A stretch of 64,000 nucleotides of DNA from Peptoniphilus_A sp001811425 (GCF_001811425.1 NZ_KV804698.1:40634-104633), one strand, 5' to 3'; shown: positions 48,925 through 59,100, numbered from the stretch's first letter. Numbers and translations are program-made. Notes: generated by a model from the letters alone, not told the origin.

Positions 48925-50478
48925 ATGGAATATTTTTTGGCGAGATTACCAATTTACTTAATAGATTTTGTAGTTATTTGCCTGGCACTATATTATTCCC
49001 TAATTAGGAGCAATTTTCCAATTCACATGCTTCAATTAGAGGGCTACGACAATGATGAATACAAAACATTTTTAAAAAACAACATGGAAAAGATGAATAA
49101 GCTTGTTTATAAGCCTGAAAAAAATCAAAAGACTCCCATAGTTTGGACTGATAGGGCAAAGAGACTTTTAAAGAAGCACAAGCTTGTAAATGACATTACT
49201 TTTGTTCTTATAATAATTATTTCACTTGTACTATTTGATTTAACAAAGTCCTATGTCATTTCAGGTCTTGTGACAATAGTCCTTTCCTTTTTGACATATT
49301 TTTACCAGTACAGACTTTTGATTTTGTCTAACAAGTGGGCAAAGCCTACTGAAGATAAAATAAATATGGGATTTTACACTTCTGCCCAAGAAAAAATAAA
49401 AAAATTCAAAAAAGATAATGGCTTAAAGGTCCTTGGCATAACAGGTTCCTTTGGCAAGACTTCTGTAAAATTTATATCCGACACAATTTTATCTGAGGGA
49501 CTAAGGGTTAAAAATACGCCATCTTCCTTTAACACACCTATGGGACTTTCAAAAATTATAAATAACGAGCTTGAAAGTGACAGGGAAGTTTTTATTGCAG
49601 AGCTTGGCGCCAAAGTGCCAGGAGAAATTCACGAAGTTGCACAGCTTGTCCAACCCGACATTGGAATAATTACAGCTATTGGACCAACTCACATGCACCT
49701 CTTTAAGACTATCGAAAACATTCAAAAGACTAAGTACGAGTTAATCGAGGACCTGCCTGAAGATGGAATTGCAATTTTTAACTACGACAACGACTATGTA
49801 AAACCCCTTGCAGACAAGACTAAAAAGAAGACTTATAGGTACGGCACAAAGGATTTTGACAAGCTAGATGTCTATGCTGATGAAATAAAAGTAAATGAAA
49901 GTGGATCAGAATTTATGCTTCACATAAAGGGAGCCGGCGAAATTAAATGCGAAACTAGGCTTCTTGGTCTTCACAATATTTCAAACCTACTTGCGGCGGC
50001 AACTGCGGCCCATGTCCTTGGTCTTAGCCTAGAAGAAATTCAAAGGGGAATTAAAAAAGTTGAGCCAGTGGAACACAGACTTTCACTTATTCCATCAACT
50101 AATGGCACAATTATTATTGACGATGCCTTTAATTCCAATCCTGTAGGCTTTAGGGCAGCTCTTGATGTCCTTAAGGAATTTAAGGACCACAGAAAGATTA
50201 TAATTACGCCGGGCATGGTTGAACTTGGCGACATGGAAGAAGAAGAAAATAGAAAAATAGGCGAAGTCATGGCAGATGTCATAGATTTTCCAATTTTAGT
50301 TGGGAAAAATAGAACTATGCCAATTTACCAGGGCTTAAAAAATAAAAATTTTAATGAAGATAATATTTATAGAGTGTCTTCACTAGCAGAAGCTACTGAA
50401 GTACTTGCAAAGATTTCCTTGCCGGGAGATGTCGTTCTCTTTGAAAATGACCTACCTGACAACTACAATGAGGAGTGA
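48925..50478 (+). CDS. MurF-like Mur ligase with N-terminal membrane domain
   Basis: 517 residues. The first 140 hold three hydrophobic helices (IYLIDFVVICLALYYSLI, then two between residues about 90 and 135) instead of the soluble UDP-binding domain of classical MurF. The ATP-binding Mur ligase core follows: GITGSFGKTSVK (P-loop, residue about 173), FIAELGAKVPGE, AIGPTHMHLF, GLHNISNLLAAAT and IIDDAFNSNPVGF near the C-terminal domain. It is expected to add D-Ala-D-Ala to a peptidoglycan precursor, and the D-Ala-D-Ala ligase gene follows four bases later. GGAGATTTAC precedes the start. The membrane domain suggests that it acts on a lipid-linked or membrane-near substrate. Confidence 0.85.
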   Translation: MEYFLARLPIYLIDFVVICLALYYSLIRSNFPIHMLQLEGYDNDEYKTFLKNNMEKMNKLVYKPEKNQKTPIVWTDRAKRLLKKHKLVNDITFVLIIIISLVLFDLTKSYVISGLVTIVLSFLTYFYQYRLLILSNKWAKPTEDKINMGFYTSAQEKIKKFKKDNGLKVLGITGSFGKTSVKFISDTILSEGLRVKNTPSSFNTPMGLSKIINNELESDREVFIAELGAKVPGEIHEVAQLVQPDIGIITAIGPTHMHLFKTIENIQKTKYELIEDLPEDGIAIFNYDNDYVKPLADKTKKKTYRYGTKDFDKLDVYADEIKVNESGSEFMLHIKGAGEIKCETRLLGLHNISNLLAAATAAHVLGLSLEEIQRGIKKVEPVEHRLSLIPSTNGTIIIDDAFNSNPVGFRAALDVLKEFKDHRKIIITPGMVELGDMEEEENRKIGEVMADVIDFPILVGKNRTMPIYQGLKNKNFNEDNIYRVSSLAEATEVLAKISLPGDVVLFENDLPDNYNEE

Positions 50479-50482
50479 AAAA

Positions 50483-51655
50483 ATGGAAAATATAGGAGTA
50501 ATCTTCGGAGGAAGATCCGTTGAACACGAAGTTTCTGTTATAACAGGAATGCAAATTATTGAAAATATGGATAAGACTAAGTACAATCCTATTCCAATCT
50601 ACATTACAAAGAGCGGCAAATTTCTCTCTGGCGAAAGTTTAAAAAACTTTAAGGCCTACAAGAACCAAGACTTTCATGATGGAGTTGAAGTTTTCTTTAA
50701 ACCAATTTATGGCGACAGAAACCTTTACTGCGTGAAACACAATGACAAGAAATTATTTAAGGCAGAATATGATTCTGTTGAAGTCTACCAAAAAATTGAC
50801 GCAATATTTTTTGCCCTTCACGGAACTTTTGGCGAAGATGGATGTACTCAAGGGCTTTTTGAACTTATGGGAATGCCTTACACTGGCTGTGGCGTAATGT
50901 CTGCTGCTGTGGGCATGGACAAGGTTGTAATGAGAAAAGTTTTTGAATCAGAAAATATTCCCATGACGAAATACAAGTATTTTTACAAAGATGAGCTCAA
51001 AAATTTACAAAATATTGTTGAAAAGTGCAAGGATTTGAAATATCCTCTATTTGTAAAGCCAGCAAATTTAGGTTCCTCTATTGGAATTTCAAGAGTGGAA
51101 AATGCTCTTGACCTTTCAAAGGCCCTTGAAGTTGCTGCCCATTACGACAGAAAAATAATCGTGGAAGAAGCAGTGGTAAACCCAAGAGAAATAAATGTGG
51201 CAGTCCTAGGCTATGAAGATGACCTAAAAGTTTCTGCAGCAGAAGAACCTCTTGGCTTTAAAGATCTTTTGAAGTACGAAGACAAGTATGTTTCTGGCTC
51301 AAAGGGAGCAAAGTCTTCACAAAAACACCAAAACAAAAAGCTTCCAGCTGACCTCACACCAGAACTTGAAAAAGAAATTAAGGACCTTGCTAAGAAAAGT
51401 TTTAGGGCAATTGATGGAGCAGGCGTTGCAAGAATTGACTTTTTAGTTGATGGCCATGTGGCTTATGTAAATGAAATCAACACCCTTCCAGGTTCCATTG
51501 CCTTTTACCTCTATGAAGTAGAGGGCTTAAAGATTAAGGATTTAATCACAAGATTAATTGAACTTGGTCATGAGAGATACAGCGAAAGGGCAGAAAACAG
51601 CTATTCCATCGATTCAAACTTATTTAATATGACAAGTTATGGAGCAAAGATTTAA
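50483..51655 (+). CDS. ddl: D-alanine--D-alanine ligase
   Basis: 390 residues, ATP-grasp. IGVIFGGRSVEHEVSVITG at the start (residues about 3-20), FALHGTFGEDGCTQGLFEL, the ATP loop KPANLGSSIGISRV and the metal site INTLPGS are complete. A lysine/glycine-rich omega loop (YVSGSKGAKSSQKHQNKKLP) is somewhat long. The start at 50483 follows GAGGAGTG; the frame upstream belongs to the ligase gene. The stop overlaps the rnr start by one base. Confidence 0.95.
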   Translation: MENIGVIFGGRSVEHEVSVITGMQIIENMDKTKYNPIPIYITKSGKFLSGESLKNFKAYKNQDFHDGVEVFFKPIYGDRNLYCVKHNDKKLFKAEYDSVEVYQKIDAIFFALHGTFGEDGCTQGLFELMGMPYTGCGVMSAAVGMDKVVMRKVFESENIPMTKYKYFYKDELKNLQNIVEKCKDLKYPLFVKPANLGSSIGISRVENALDLSKALEVAAHYDRKIIVEEAVVNPREINVAVLGYEDDLKVSAAEEPLGFKDLLKYEDKYVSGSKGAKSSQKHQNKKLPADLTPELEKEIKDLAKKSFRAIDGAGVARIDFLVDGHVAYVNEINTLPGSIAFYLYEVEGLKIKDLITRLIELGHERYSERAENSYSIDSNLFNMTSYGAKI

Positions 51656-53757
51656 TGATTAAAGAAAAGATTTTAGAAATTATCGAAAAGACAACACCAA
51701 GGTCAAAAGAGGAACTCCTTAAATTATTTAAAATTAAAAATAAAGAGAAGAAGCAGTTTTTGAAAATAATTGAAGAACTAGAAAATGAGGGACTTATTTT
51801 TGAAGACAGCAGAAAAAAATATAGATTTGTGGACAATGACAAATTCTTTTATGGGAAACTTCAAACAAATGCCAAGGGTTTTGGATTTTTGATTACTGAA
51901 AATCTTGACGAAGACATTTATATATCAAAAAACAATTTAAACTTCGCACTAAATGGCGACGAAGTCATTGTGAGAAGGTATAAGGATTCCTTTGGCGACA
52001 AGCCAGAGGGAAAGGTCCTTGCCATAGTAAAGAGGGTGAACACAAAATTTGTGGGCATCTTTCAAGACAAGAGAGACTTCGGTTTTGTAATCACTGACGA
52101 GAGCAAAATGGCAATGGACATCTACATTCCAAAGAAAAAAATTAATGGAGCAAGAAATGGTCAAAAGGTAGTTGTAAAAATCGAGAAGTGGCCAGAGGCA
52201 AATAAAAAGCCAGAAGGACGGGTTCTAGAAATTTTAGGCTATCCAGAAGACCCCCATGTAGACATAATGTCTGTGGCAGCAGGTCTTGACCTGCCCATGG
52301 AATTTAACAGGGCAGCCCTAGCTGAGGCAAAGAGCCTGCCACAAGAGGTTTCTGCTGATGATATAAAGGGAAGGCGGGACTTTAGAGACCTTTTAACCTT
52401 TACAATTGACGGGGCAGATTCAAAGGACTTTGACGATGCCATCTCTCTTGAAATTTCTAAGAAGGGCAATTACCTTTTAGGCGTTCACATTGCTGATGTG
52501 GCACACTATGTAGAAGAGTTTGGCGCCCTTGACGAAGAGGCTTTCAAGAGGGGCAACTCAGTTTATTTGCTAAACAAGGTAATACCCATGCTACCTCTTG
52601 AACTTTCCAATGGCATATGCTCCCTTAATGAGGGCGTAGATAGGCTCACCCTATCAGTTATGGCAGAGATAAATAAAGAGGGCGATGTTGTAAAATATGA
52701 CATCTGTGAATCTGTTATAAATTCTAATAGAAGGCTGGTCTACGAAAATGTGTCTGACTACTTGGAAAAGGGAGTCCTTCACGAATCTATAAAGGGACTG
52801 GAAGAAACACTGGACAAGATGTATGAGCTCTCAAAAATTTTGCAAAAGAAGAGAGAAGAGGGCGGCGCCATTGACTTTGACATACCAGAAGTTGTAATTG
52901 AAGTTGACGATAGAGGTTGGCCACAAAATATTCACAAGAGAGACAGAAGGTCAGCCAACAAACTTATCGAAGACTTTATGCTTACAGCCAATGTCTGCGT
53001 GGCAAGGGAATATTTTTTCAAACACATTCCTTTCTTATATAGAATTCACGAAAGACCTAAAGAAGAAAAAATTTCTGAACTAAATACCTACCTAAGACCT
53101 CTTGGTTACATGATTAACTTTGACGAAAAAGTTCAGCCAAAAGATGTGCAAAAGGTTCTTGAAAAGGCAAAGGGCTCTAAGGAAGAGATGTTTATCTCTA
53201 CTATGACCCTTCGCTCCATGACAAAGGCAAGGTATTCTGAAATAAATGACATTCACTTTGGCCTAGCCTTTGATTATTATTCACACTTCACATCTCCCAT
53301 AAGAAGATATGCAGATTTGACAATTCACAGAATTATAAAGAAATACCTAAAGGGCAAACTCTCTGGAGGAGAAATTAAAAATTTAAAGGTCATCTTGCCA
53401 GAGATAGCAGAGCAAGTTTCCAGGACAGAAAAAATTGCTCAGGACGCAGAAAGACAAGTCCAAGACATAAAAATGGCAGAGTACATGTCAGAGCGCCTTG
53501 GAGAAAGATACACTGGCAGGGTCTCTAGCATTACAAGCTTTGGAATTTTTGTGGAACTAGACAATTTAGTAGAAGGGCTTGTAAGCTACAGGTCCATGGA
53601 GGGCTACTACGAATTTGATGTGGACCACTACAAGGCTGTAGACTATGAGACAAAAAATGAGTTCCACATAGGCGACCAAGTAGAGATCCAAGTTGTAAGT
53701 GTGGACTTAAATATGGGAAATATTGATTTTAAATTAGTAGGTGATGAAGATGAGTAA
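51655..53757 (+). CDS. rnr: Ribonuclease R
   Basis: 700 residues; 3'-5' exoribonuclease that degrades structured RNA and works with SmpB-tmRNA. Winged helix (1-60), two cold-shock domains (about 65-200), RNB domain starting RRDFRDLLTFTIDGADSKDFDDAI with its metal-binding aspartates, and a C-terminal S1 domain (GERYTGRVSSITSFGIFVEL) are in order. The start overlaps the ddl stop; the 3' end overlaps smpB by eight bases. Confidence 0.96.
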   Translation: MIKEKILEIIEKTTPRSKEELLKLFKIKNKEKKQFLKIIEELENEGLIFEDSRKKYRFVDNDKFFYGKLQTNAKGFGFLITENLDEDIYISKNNLNFALNGDEVIVRRYKDSFGDKPEGKVLAIVKRVNTKFVGIFQDKRDFGFVITDESKMAMDIYIPKKKINGARNGQKVVVKIEKWPEANKKPEGRVLEILGYPEDPHVDIMSVAAGLDLPMEFNRAALAEAKSLPQEVSADDIKGRRDFRDLLTFTIDGADSKDFDDAISLEISKKGNYLLGVHIADVAHYVEEFGALDEEAFKRGNSVYLLNKVIPMLPLELSNGICSLNEGVDRLTLSVMAEINKEGDVVKYDICESVINSNRRLVYENVSDYLEKGVLHESIKGLEETLDKMYELSKILQKKREEGGAIDFDIPEVVIEVDDRGWPQNIHKRDRRSANKLIEDFMLTANVCVAREYFFKHIPFLYRIHERPKEEKISELNTYLRPLGYMINFDEKVQPKDVQKVLEKAKGSKEEMFISTMTLRSMTKARYSEINDIHFGLAFDYYSHFTSPIRRYADLTIHRIIKKYLKGKLSGGEIKNLKVILPEIAEQVSRTEKIAQDAERQVQDIKMAEYMSERLGERYTGRVSSITSFGIFVELDNLVEGLVSYRSMEGYYEFDVDHYKAVDYETKNEFHIGDQVEIQVVSVDLNMGNIDFKLVGDEDE

Positions 53758-54205
53758 AGAAAAAGACAATGCAATAGCTAATAACAAAAAGGCAAGCCAT
53801 CTTTATTTTATCGAGGACACTTATGAAGCTGGCATAGAACTTTTTGGCACAGAAGTTAAATCAATTAGAGCAGGGCAGGTAAACATAAGAGATTCCTACT
53901 GCGACATAAATAAGGGCGAGATCTTCGTCTACGGCATGCACATCTCTCCCTATGAGCAGGGAAATATACACAATGTTGATCCCATGAGGAAGAGAAAACT
54001 TTTGATGCACAAAAATGAAATTCTCCGCTTGGAAAAAGTTAAGACCCAAGATGGCTACACAATTATTCCCTTAAAGGTTTACCTAACTCGTGGAAAGGTA
54101 AAGGTCCTAATTGCCAAGGCGAGGGGTAAAAAACTTTGGGACAAGAGGGAGACAATGAAGAAAAAAGAAGTGGACAAGAGACTTCGCCAGGCTACAATGT
54201 ATTAA
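53750..54205 (+). CDS. smpB: SsrA-binding protein SmpB
   Basis: 151 residues; brings tmRNA to stalled ribosomes. NKKASHLYFIEDTYEAGIEL, GTEVKSIRAGQVNIRDSYC and the C-terminal KKLWDKRETMKKKEVDKR are diagnostic. ATG 53750 follows AGGTGATGAAG; two upstream in-frame codons overlap that site. Linked to rnr as in many Firmicutes. The ssrA gene often follows smpB, but no tmRNA is seen here. Confidence 0.96.
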   Translation: MSKEKDNAIANNKKASHLYFIEDTYEAGIELFGTEVKSIRAGQVNIRDSYCDINKGEIFVYGMHISPYEQGNIHNVDPMRKRKLLMHKNEILRLEKVKTQDGYTIIPLKVYLTRGKVKVLIAKARGKKLWDKRETMKKKEVDKRLRQATMY

Positions 54206-54221
54206 AAATTAAAAATAAAAT

Positions 54222-54253
54222 TTATTAATTAACGCTCAGTCATGGGCGTTTTT
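54222..54253 (+). repeat. 32-bp direct repeat containing a terminator, copy 1
   Basis: Identical to 55354-55385. It contains aacgc/gcgtt closing a loop tcagtcatgg and a T-run, and ends the smpB transcript. The two copies frame the YhfC/lipoprotein cassette. Confidence 0.85.
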
Positions 54254-54282
54254 ATTTTGTATTTAAAATAAAAGGAATTTTA

Positions 54283-54336
54283 TTGACATAGCAAAAGAAT
54301 GATGATAAAATTCTATTTAGACAACAATCTAAATAG
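54283..54336 (+). promoter_or_regulatory. Promoter and operator-like palindrome of the yhfC cassette
   Basis: TTGACA, 17 bases, TAAAAT (54283-54311), followed directly by a perfect inverted repeat ctatttaga-6-tctaaatag (54313-54336) that would cover the transcription start. It looks like a repressor site, or a 5' hairpin in the mRNA. Confidence 0.6.
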
Positions 54337-54351
54337 AAAGGGGTTTTAATT

Positions 54352-54954
54352 GTGAAAAAATTCTTAAAATTATTTTTGCTAGGAATGATATGTTTTGTAT
54401 TGTCACAGCTATGCCTTCGATTACCTCTTTTGAAATTATTAAACAACAACTTATGGCTCAACAACTTTCAGAGTCTTTATCCATTATTATATGGATTTTT
54501 AATCACCCTGAGTGCGGGACTTTTTGAAGAGGGTGGAAGATTTATTTTTAAGGATAAGTTTTTAAAAGAAAGTAATAGCAAGTCAGATGCAATTATTTTT
54601 GGGTTAGGTCATGGACTTATAGAAGTAATATTTGTTCTTATTGTGAGTTTTAGCAGTCTAAACCTAATGACTAGGTCTGATATTTTTTTAGGATTATATG
54701 AAAGATTGTTAGCGGTGATTTTTCATATTGGTATGACTTTATTAATATGGCTTGGATTTAATAGAATGGAAAAATACAGATATTTAATTCTAGCGATTTT
54801 TTTACATGGTTTTTTTGATTATTTTATAATTTTAAAGAATATTTTTGGATTTAGTAATTTGATTTTGTACGGAAGTTGGACTTTGCTTTGTATATTTATC
54901 TTAATTTTCATTTTTAAAATTAATTTAGGAGGGAATAGAAATGAAAAAATTTAA
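54352..54954 (+). CDS. YhfC-family putative intramembrane metalloprotease
   Basis: 200 residues from GTG after AAAGGGG, with about six membrane helices. The membrane-protease-like motifs are visible: EEGGRF in one helix (residues about 60-65), FGLGHGLIE, FHIGMTLL and LHGFFDY, placing glutamates and histidines where CPBP/YhfC-type enzymes hold a metal. No soluble domain. The gene overlaps the next by 14 bases. Base composition is clearly more AT-rich than its neighbours. The family's substrates are not known to me. Confidence 0.7.
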   Translation: MKKFLKLFLLGMICFVLSQLCLRLPLLKLLNNNLWLNNFQSLYPLLYGFLITLSAGLFEEGGRFIFKDKFLKESNSKSDAIIFGLGHGLIEVIFVLIVSFSSLNLMTRSDIFLGLYERLLAVIFHIGMTLLIWLGFNRMEKYRYLILAIFLHGFFDYFIILKNIFGFSNLILYGSWTLLCIFILIFIFKINLGGNRNEKI

Positions 54955-55342
54955 AATTTTAACTTTAACAGCTATTGTATTACTTTTGGTTGCCTGCGGT
55001 TCTAAGACTAAAAAAATGTCAGATGAGGATTTTAATAAGTATCAAAAAAAATCTCAAGCTGCCATAAGTTTAGTCAATGAGAGAAAAACAGATGAATTTA
55101 TTGATTTAACAGAAAAATCACTAGGATTTAAAAAAGAAATTTTGGAAGAAGCCTATAAAAATCTTGATGAAAATGGGAAATTTGTAGAATTCGGTGACGC
55201 TAAGGGAATCTATGAAGAGGATAAAAATTCAGGCTCAACTTATTCGACTATTTTACAAAAGGTCAAGTATGAAAAGAAGGATGTTCTTTTTAGGGTAAGT
55301 TTTAATAAGGATGATAAAATAGTTGGAATTTTTTTCAAGTAA
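54941..55342 (+). CDS. DUF3887-like lipoprotein
   Basis: 133 residues. Lipobox LVAC with Cys about residue 19. The mature part (INERKTDEFIDLTEKSLGFK-like helix, then LQKVKYEKKDVLFRVSFNKDDKIVGIFF) follows the pattern of DUF3887, a small NTF2-like fold that elsewhere is fused to hydrolases or stands alone on lipoproteins. AGGAGGGAAT precedes the start. Co-expressed with the YhfC-like protease; a shared role at the outer membrane face is inferred. Confidence 0.65.
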   Translation: MKKFKILTLTAIVLLLVACGSKTKKMSDEDFNKYQKKSQAAISLVNERKTDEFIDLTEKSLGFKKEILEEAYKNLDENGKFVEFGDAKGIYEEDKNSGSTYSTILQKVKYEKKDVLFRVSFNKDDKIVGIFFK

Positions 55343-55353
55343 ATTGAATAAAA

Positions 55354-55385
55354 TTATTAATTAACGCTCAGTCATGGGCGTTTTT
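55354..55385 (+). repeat. 32-bp direct repeat containing a terminator, copy 2
   Basis: Perfect copy of 54222-54253, here ending the yhfC cassette; sequence on both sides diverges quickly outside the repeat. Confidence 0.85.
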
Positions 55386-55390
55386 TTAAA

Positions 55391-55419
55391 TTTAAAGTAT
55401 AGGGAAATTTTGATATAAT
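55391..55419 (+). promoter_or_regulatory. Promoter of the ABC transporter operon
   Basis: TTTAAA, 17 bases, TATAAT preceded by TGA (extended -10), 16 bases before the start codon. Confidence 0.6.
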
Positions 55420-55435
55420 AGCATCAGGTGATATT

Positions 55436-56137
55436 ATGTCTTTTATTGAAGTTAAAAATCTTTCCAAGGTCTACAATATTGGCGAGAGATCTGTAATGGC
55501 TAATGATAAATTAAATTTTGAAATAGAAAAAAATGAATTTGCAATAATTCTCGGCGCATCTGGTGCTGGAAAGTCAACTTTTTTAAATATTCTTGGCGGC
55601 ATGGACACTGCTTCTGGTGGCGAACTCTTTGTTGATGGCAAAAACATTGTCTCCTTTAATGAGAGGGAGCTAACAGATTACAGAAGGTATGACATGGGCT
55701 TTGTATTTCAATTTTACAATCTCATTCCAAACTTGACAGCTCTTGAAAATGTTGAGCTTGCCACACAAATTGTAAAGAAGGCAAAGGATCCAGTGGAAGT
55801 TTTAAAATCTGTGGGACTTGGCGAGAGAATGGACAACTTCCCATCACAATTATCTGGTGGTGAACAGCAGAGGGTATCCATTGCTCGTGCAATTGCAAAA
55901 AATCCAAAACTTCTCTTGTGCGACGAGCCAACGGGAGCTCTTGACTATAACACAGGCAAGCAAATTTTAAAGCTCTTGCAAGATTTAACTAGGACAACAG
56001 ACACTACAGTGGTTTTAATTACTCACAATTCGGCAATAAAAAATTCTGCAGACAGATTAATTGAAATTTCTGATGCAAGGGTAAAAGATGTTTTTATCAA
56101 CAAAAATCCAAGGGATATTATGGAAATAGAATGGTAG
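55436..56137 (+). CDS. ABC transporter ATP-binding protein, LolD/MacB type
   Basis: 233 residues. Walker A GASGAGKST, Q-loop FQFYNLIPNLTALENV, signature LSGGEQQRVSIARA, Walker B LLLCDEPTGALD and the switch histidine in LITHNSAIK are complete. This class drives MacB/FtsX-like mechanotransmission rather than substrate passage through a pore. Its permease follows after seven bases. Confidence 0.95.
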   Translation: MSFIEVKNLSKVYNIGERSVMANDKLNFEIEKNEFAIILGASGAGKSTFLNILGGMDTASGGELFVDGKNIVSFNERELTDYRRYDMGFVFQFYNLIPNLTALENVELATQIVKKAKDPVEVLKSVGLGERMDNFPSQLSGGEQQRVSIARAIAKNPKLLLCDEPTGALDYNTGKQILKLLQDLTRTTDTTVVLITHNSAIKNSADRLIEISDARVKDVFINKNPRDIMEIEW

Positions 56138-56144
56138 GTGCAGG

Positions 56145-59100
56145 GTGAAAGCTTGCGATAAAGATAATTTTAGAGAGATAAAAAATTCTCTTCCGAGATT
56201 TATATCTATTTTAATAATTGTCTTTCTAGGTGTTTTTGTATTAATTGGCTTGCTCTCTACGGGGCAAGTTATGCGAAACACCATTGATAATAAAATAAAA
56301 AAACTTAATCAAGAGGACCTAAAAATTTCTGTGCCTATTGGTCTGGAAGATAAAGACAAGGCTATTATCGAGGACCAAGAGGACATCTCTGAGCTTGAAT
56401 ACGGCTATGACAAGGATGCCTTCTTAGTGGGAGATTCTATTGTCATAAAGCTTCTTAATATGCCCTATGAAATTTCTAAGCCCGAAATTGTTGAGGGAAG
56501 AAGTATAAAGAGCCCTGATGAAATTGTCCTGGACTCCAGAATGAAAAATGATGGCAAAAAAATTGGCGACATCATTTCCTTTAAGGAGGACAATGACGAC
56601 GATGATGACAATGACTTAAAGAGGCTTTCCTACAAGGTTGTTGGCTTTGCAAATTCTCTGGACTTCATTCAAGACAAGAACGGAACTTATTCTGAAAGGG
56701 GTTATGGAAAAATTTCTTATTTCGCCTACATTGACGATGGAAACTTTTCTGGCGAGCCAACTCTTGCCAAGCTAAAATTTTTGGGCACAGAGGGTCTTGT
56801 GACTTCTGACAAGGAATATGTGGACTACATGGACAAGAAGACTCGCGCCCTAAAGATCGATTTAAAAAATAGACCTAAGGAGAGACTTTTATCCATGCAA
56901 GATGAAATTTCTGACAAGATAGTAGATGCAGAGGACAAGATTACTGATGCTGAGGACAAGCTCACTGACGCAAAGGATAAACTTGTCAAGGGTCGTAAGG
57001 ACTTAAACAAGGGCAAGAAGGACTATCAAGAGGGTCTAGACAAGTACAACAAGGAAAAAAGTGATGCAGAGTCTGAAATTTCAAAAAATAGAGACAAGCT
57101 TTACAAGGCATCTGTGGAAATTGACGACGGCGAGAGAAAGCTAATTGACGGCTACGAAAAGTTAAGGGATGGCAAGAAAAAGCTTGATGATGCAAAAGTT
57201 GAATTGGATTCTGGAAGGGAACAACTGGCTGAAGGCAAGGAAAAGTACCAAAAGGGACTAGGTCAGGCTGAAGCATCAGAAAAGGCCCTAAAAGAGGGGG
57301 AAGACAAGCTCCTTGAAGGCAGAAAAAAATTAGACGATGGTTGGCAAAAGATTGAAGATTCTAAGGTCAAGCTTGCTGAAGGAATGAAAAAATATGAGGA
57401 AGGCGAAAGGGAATATGACAGCGGCAAAAAGCAGCTTGAAGCAGGTAAGCAAGAGCTAGTAAGTAAAATGGGTGCCACTTCCTATGAAGATGCAGTTGAA
57501 AAAATTTATGCCCTGGATAAAATTTTGGACAGTGCTAGTGAAATTTTAAATAAACTTCCTACTATTGAAAGTGAAATTGCAAGTACAAAGGCACAGATAG
57601 ACCAAGTTGATGGTGGACTTGGGCAAGTTGAGGCTGAAATTGCAAGTACAAATGCGGCTCTCAATGATCCAAATTTATCAGATGAGGACAGAATAAAACT
57701 TGAGGCTAAACTTCACGGCCTAGAGGCACAAAGGGCAGAACTTCAAAAAAATAAGGAAGCCCTAAATAAAAAGTTAGAGTTTTTAAATAATTCCAAGGCT
57801 GAAATTGACAAGGCTCTTGAGGAAATAAATAAGGAAGTGCCAGGTGGAATAACAGGAAGCTTAGATGACTTAAAAGCCAAGGTAAAAGAAGGCAAGGCTG
57901 GCATTGAAAAAATAAATGAAAGCGAGAAAAAACTTGTAGGGGCAAGGGCGACTCTTGATGCAAGTAAGAAACAACTTAAAGAGGGAAAAAGGCAGCTTGA
58001 AGAGGGAATTGCTGAAGCCGAAAAGGGCGAAGAGGAATACGCAAAAAATAAGGATGAAATAGAAAAGAATAAGAGGAAACTTGCTGACGCAAAAGAAGAA
58101 CTTAATAAGGCTAAGAAAAAACTTGACGAGTCTCAAGAAAAGCTTGACAAGGGAAGTGCCGACTACGAAAGTGGCAAGAAGGAGTACGAGGAAAAGTACG
58201 ACGAATATGTTGAGGGCAGAGAGAAACTATCAAGAGCCAAGGAAAAATATTTGTCTGGCACTGATGAACTCCAAAGAGGAGAAGAAAGGCTTGATAAGGA
58301 GCTAAAGACTGGCAAGGACAAGTTAGAGGATGCCAAGGGCAAGCTCTACAAGGGAGAGTTGGACCTTAAAAAGGGCGAAAGAGAATTCAACGACAAGTCC
58401 AAGGAGGCTGAAGAAAAAATTTCTGACGCAAGAGAAAAAATTGCCGACGGAAGAAAGTATCTTAGCCTAATAAAACAACCTCGCTACAAGATCACGCCTA
58501 GACACCTTTCAGGCGACATCAACACCTACTTGGACTATGCAAAGAGAGTGGACGGTCTATCCTTTATCTTTCCAATATTTTTCTTTGCCATAGCACTTTT
58601 AGTTTGCTTCACGACAATGACAAGAATGGTAGACGAAAATAGAGTGGTCATTGGAACCTACAAGGCTCTGGGCTATACCAATAGAGAAATTGGAAGAAAA
58701 TTTTTCCTATATGGATCCCTGGCATCAATAATTGGTGGAAGTCTTGGCGCCATAACTGGGTCTTATCTATTGACCTACATCATAGGCAATGCCTACTCAA
58801 CAAAGACGATTTTCCAGGACCACTTGATTATAAATGCCTTTCCACTTAGGATAATTTTTGCCATAGCCATTGGATTTATATTTACAACAGTGGCGGCAAT
58901 AATTACTGTCAACAAAAACCTAAAGGAAAAGACAGCCTATCTTCTTCGTGGAAAAGCACCATCCAAGGGCAACAGAATAATGCTGGAAAAAATCCCTTTT
59001 ATCTGGAACAGGATGAGCTTTTTGTCCAAGGTAACGGCGAGAAATTTATTCTTGTCAAAGAAGAGAATGTTCATGACAGTAGTTGGCGTCATGGGCTGCG

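Noticed and set aside
54206..54351. Possible tmRNA (ssrA) after smpB
   Set aside because: Only about 145 bases with a terminator and a promoter are available; no tRNA-like ends or tag frame are visible.
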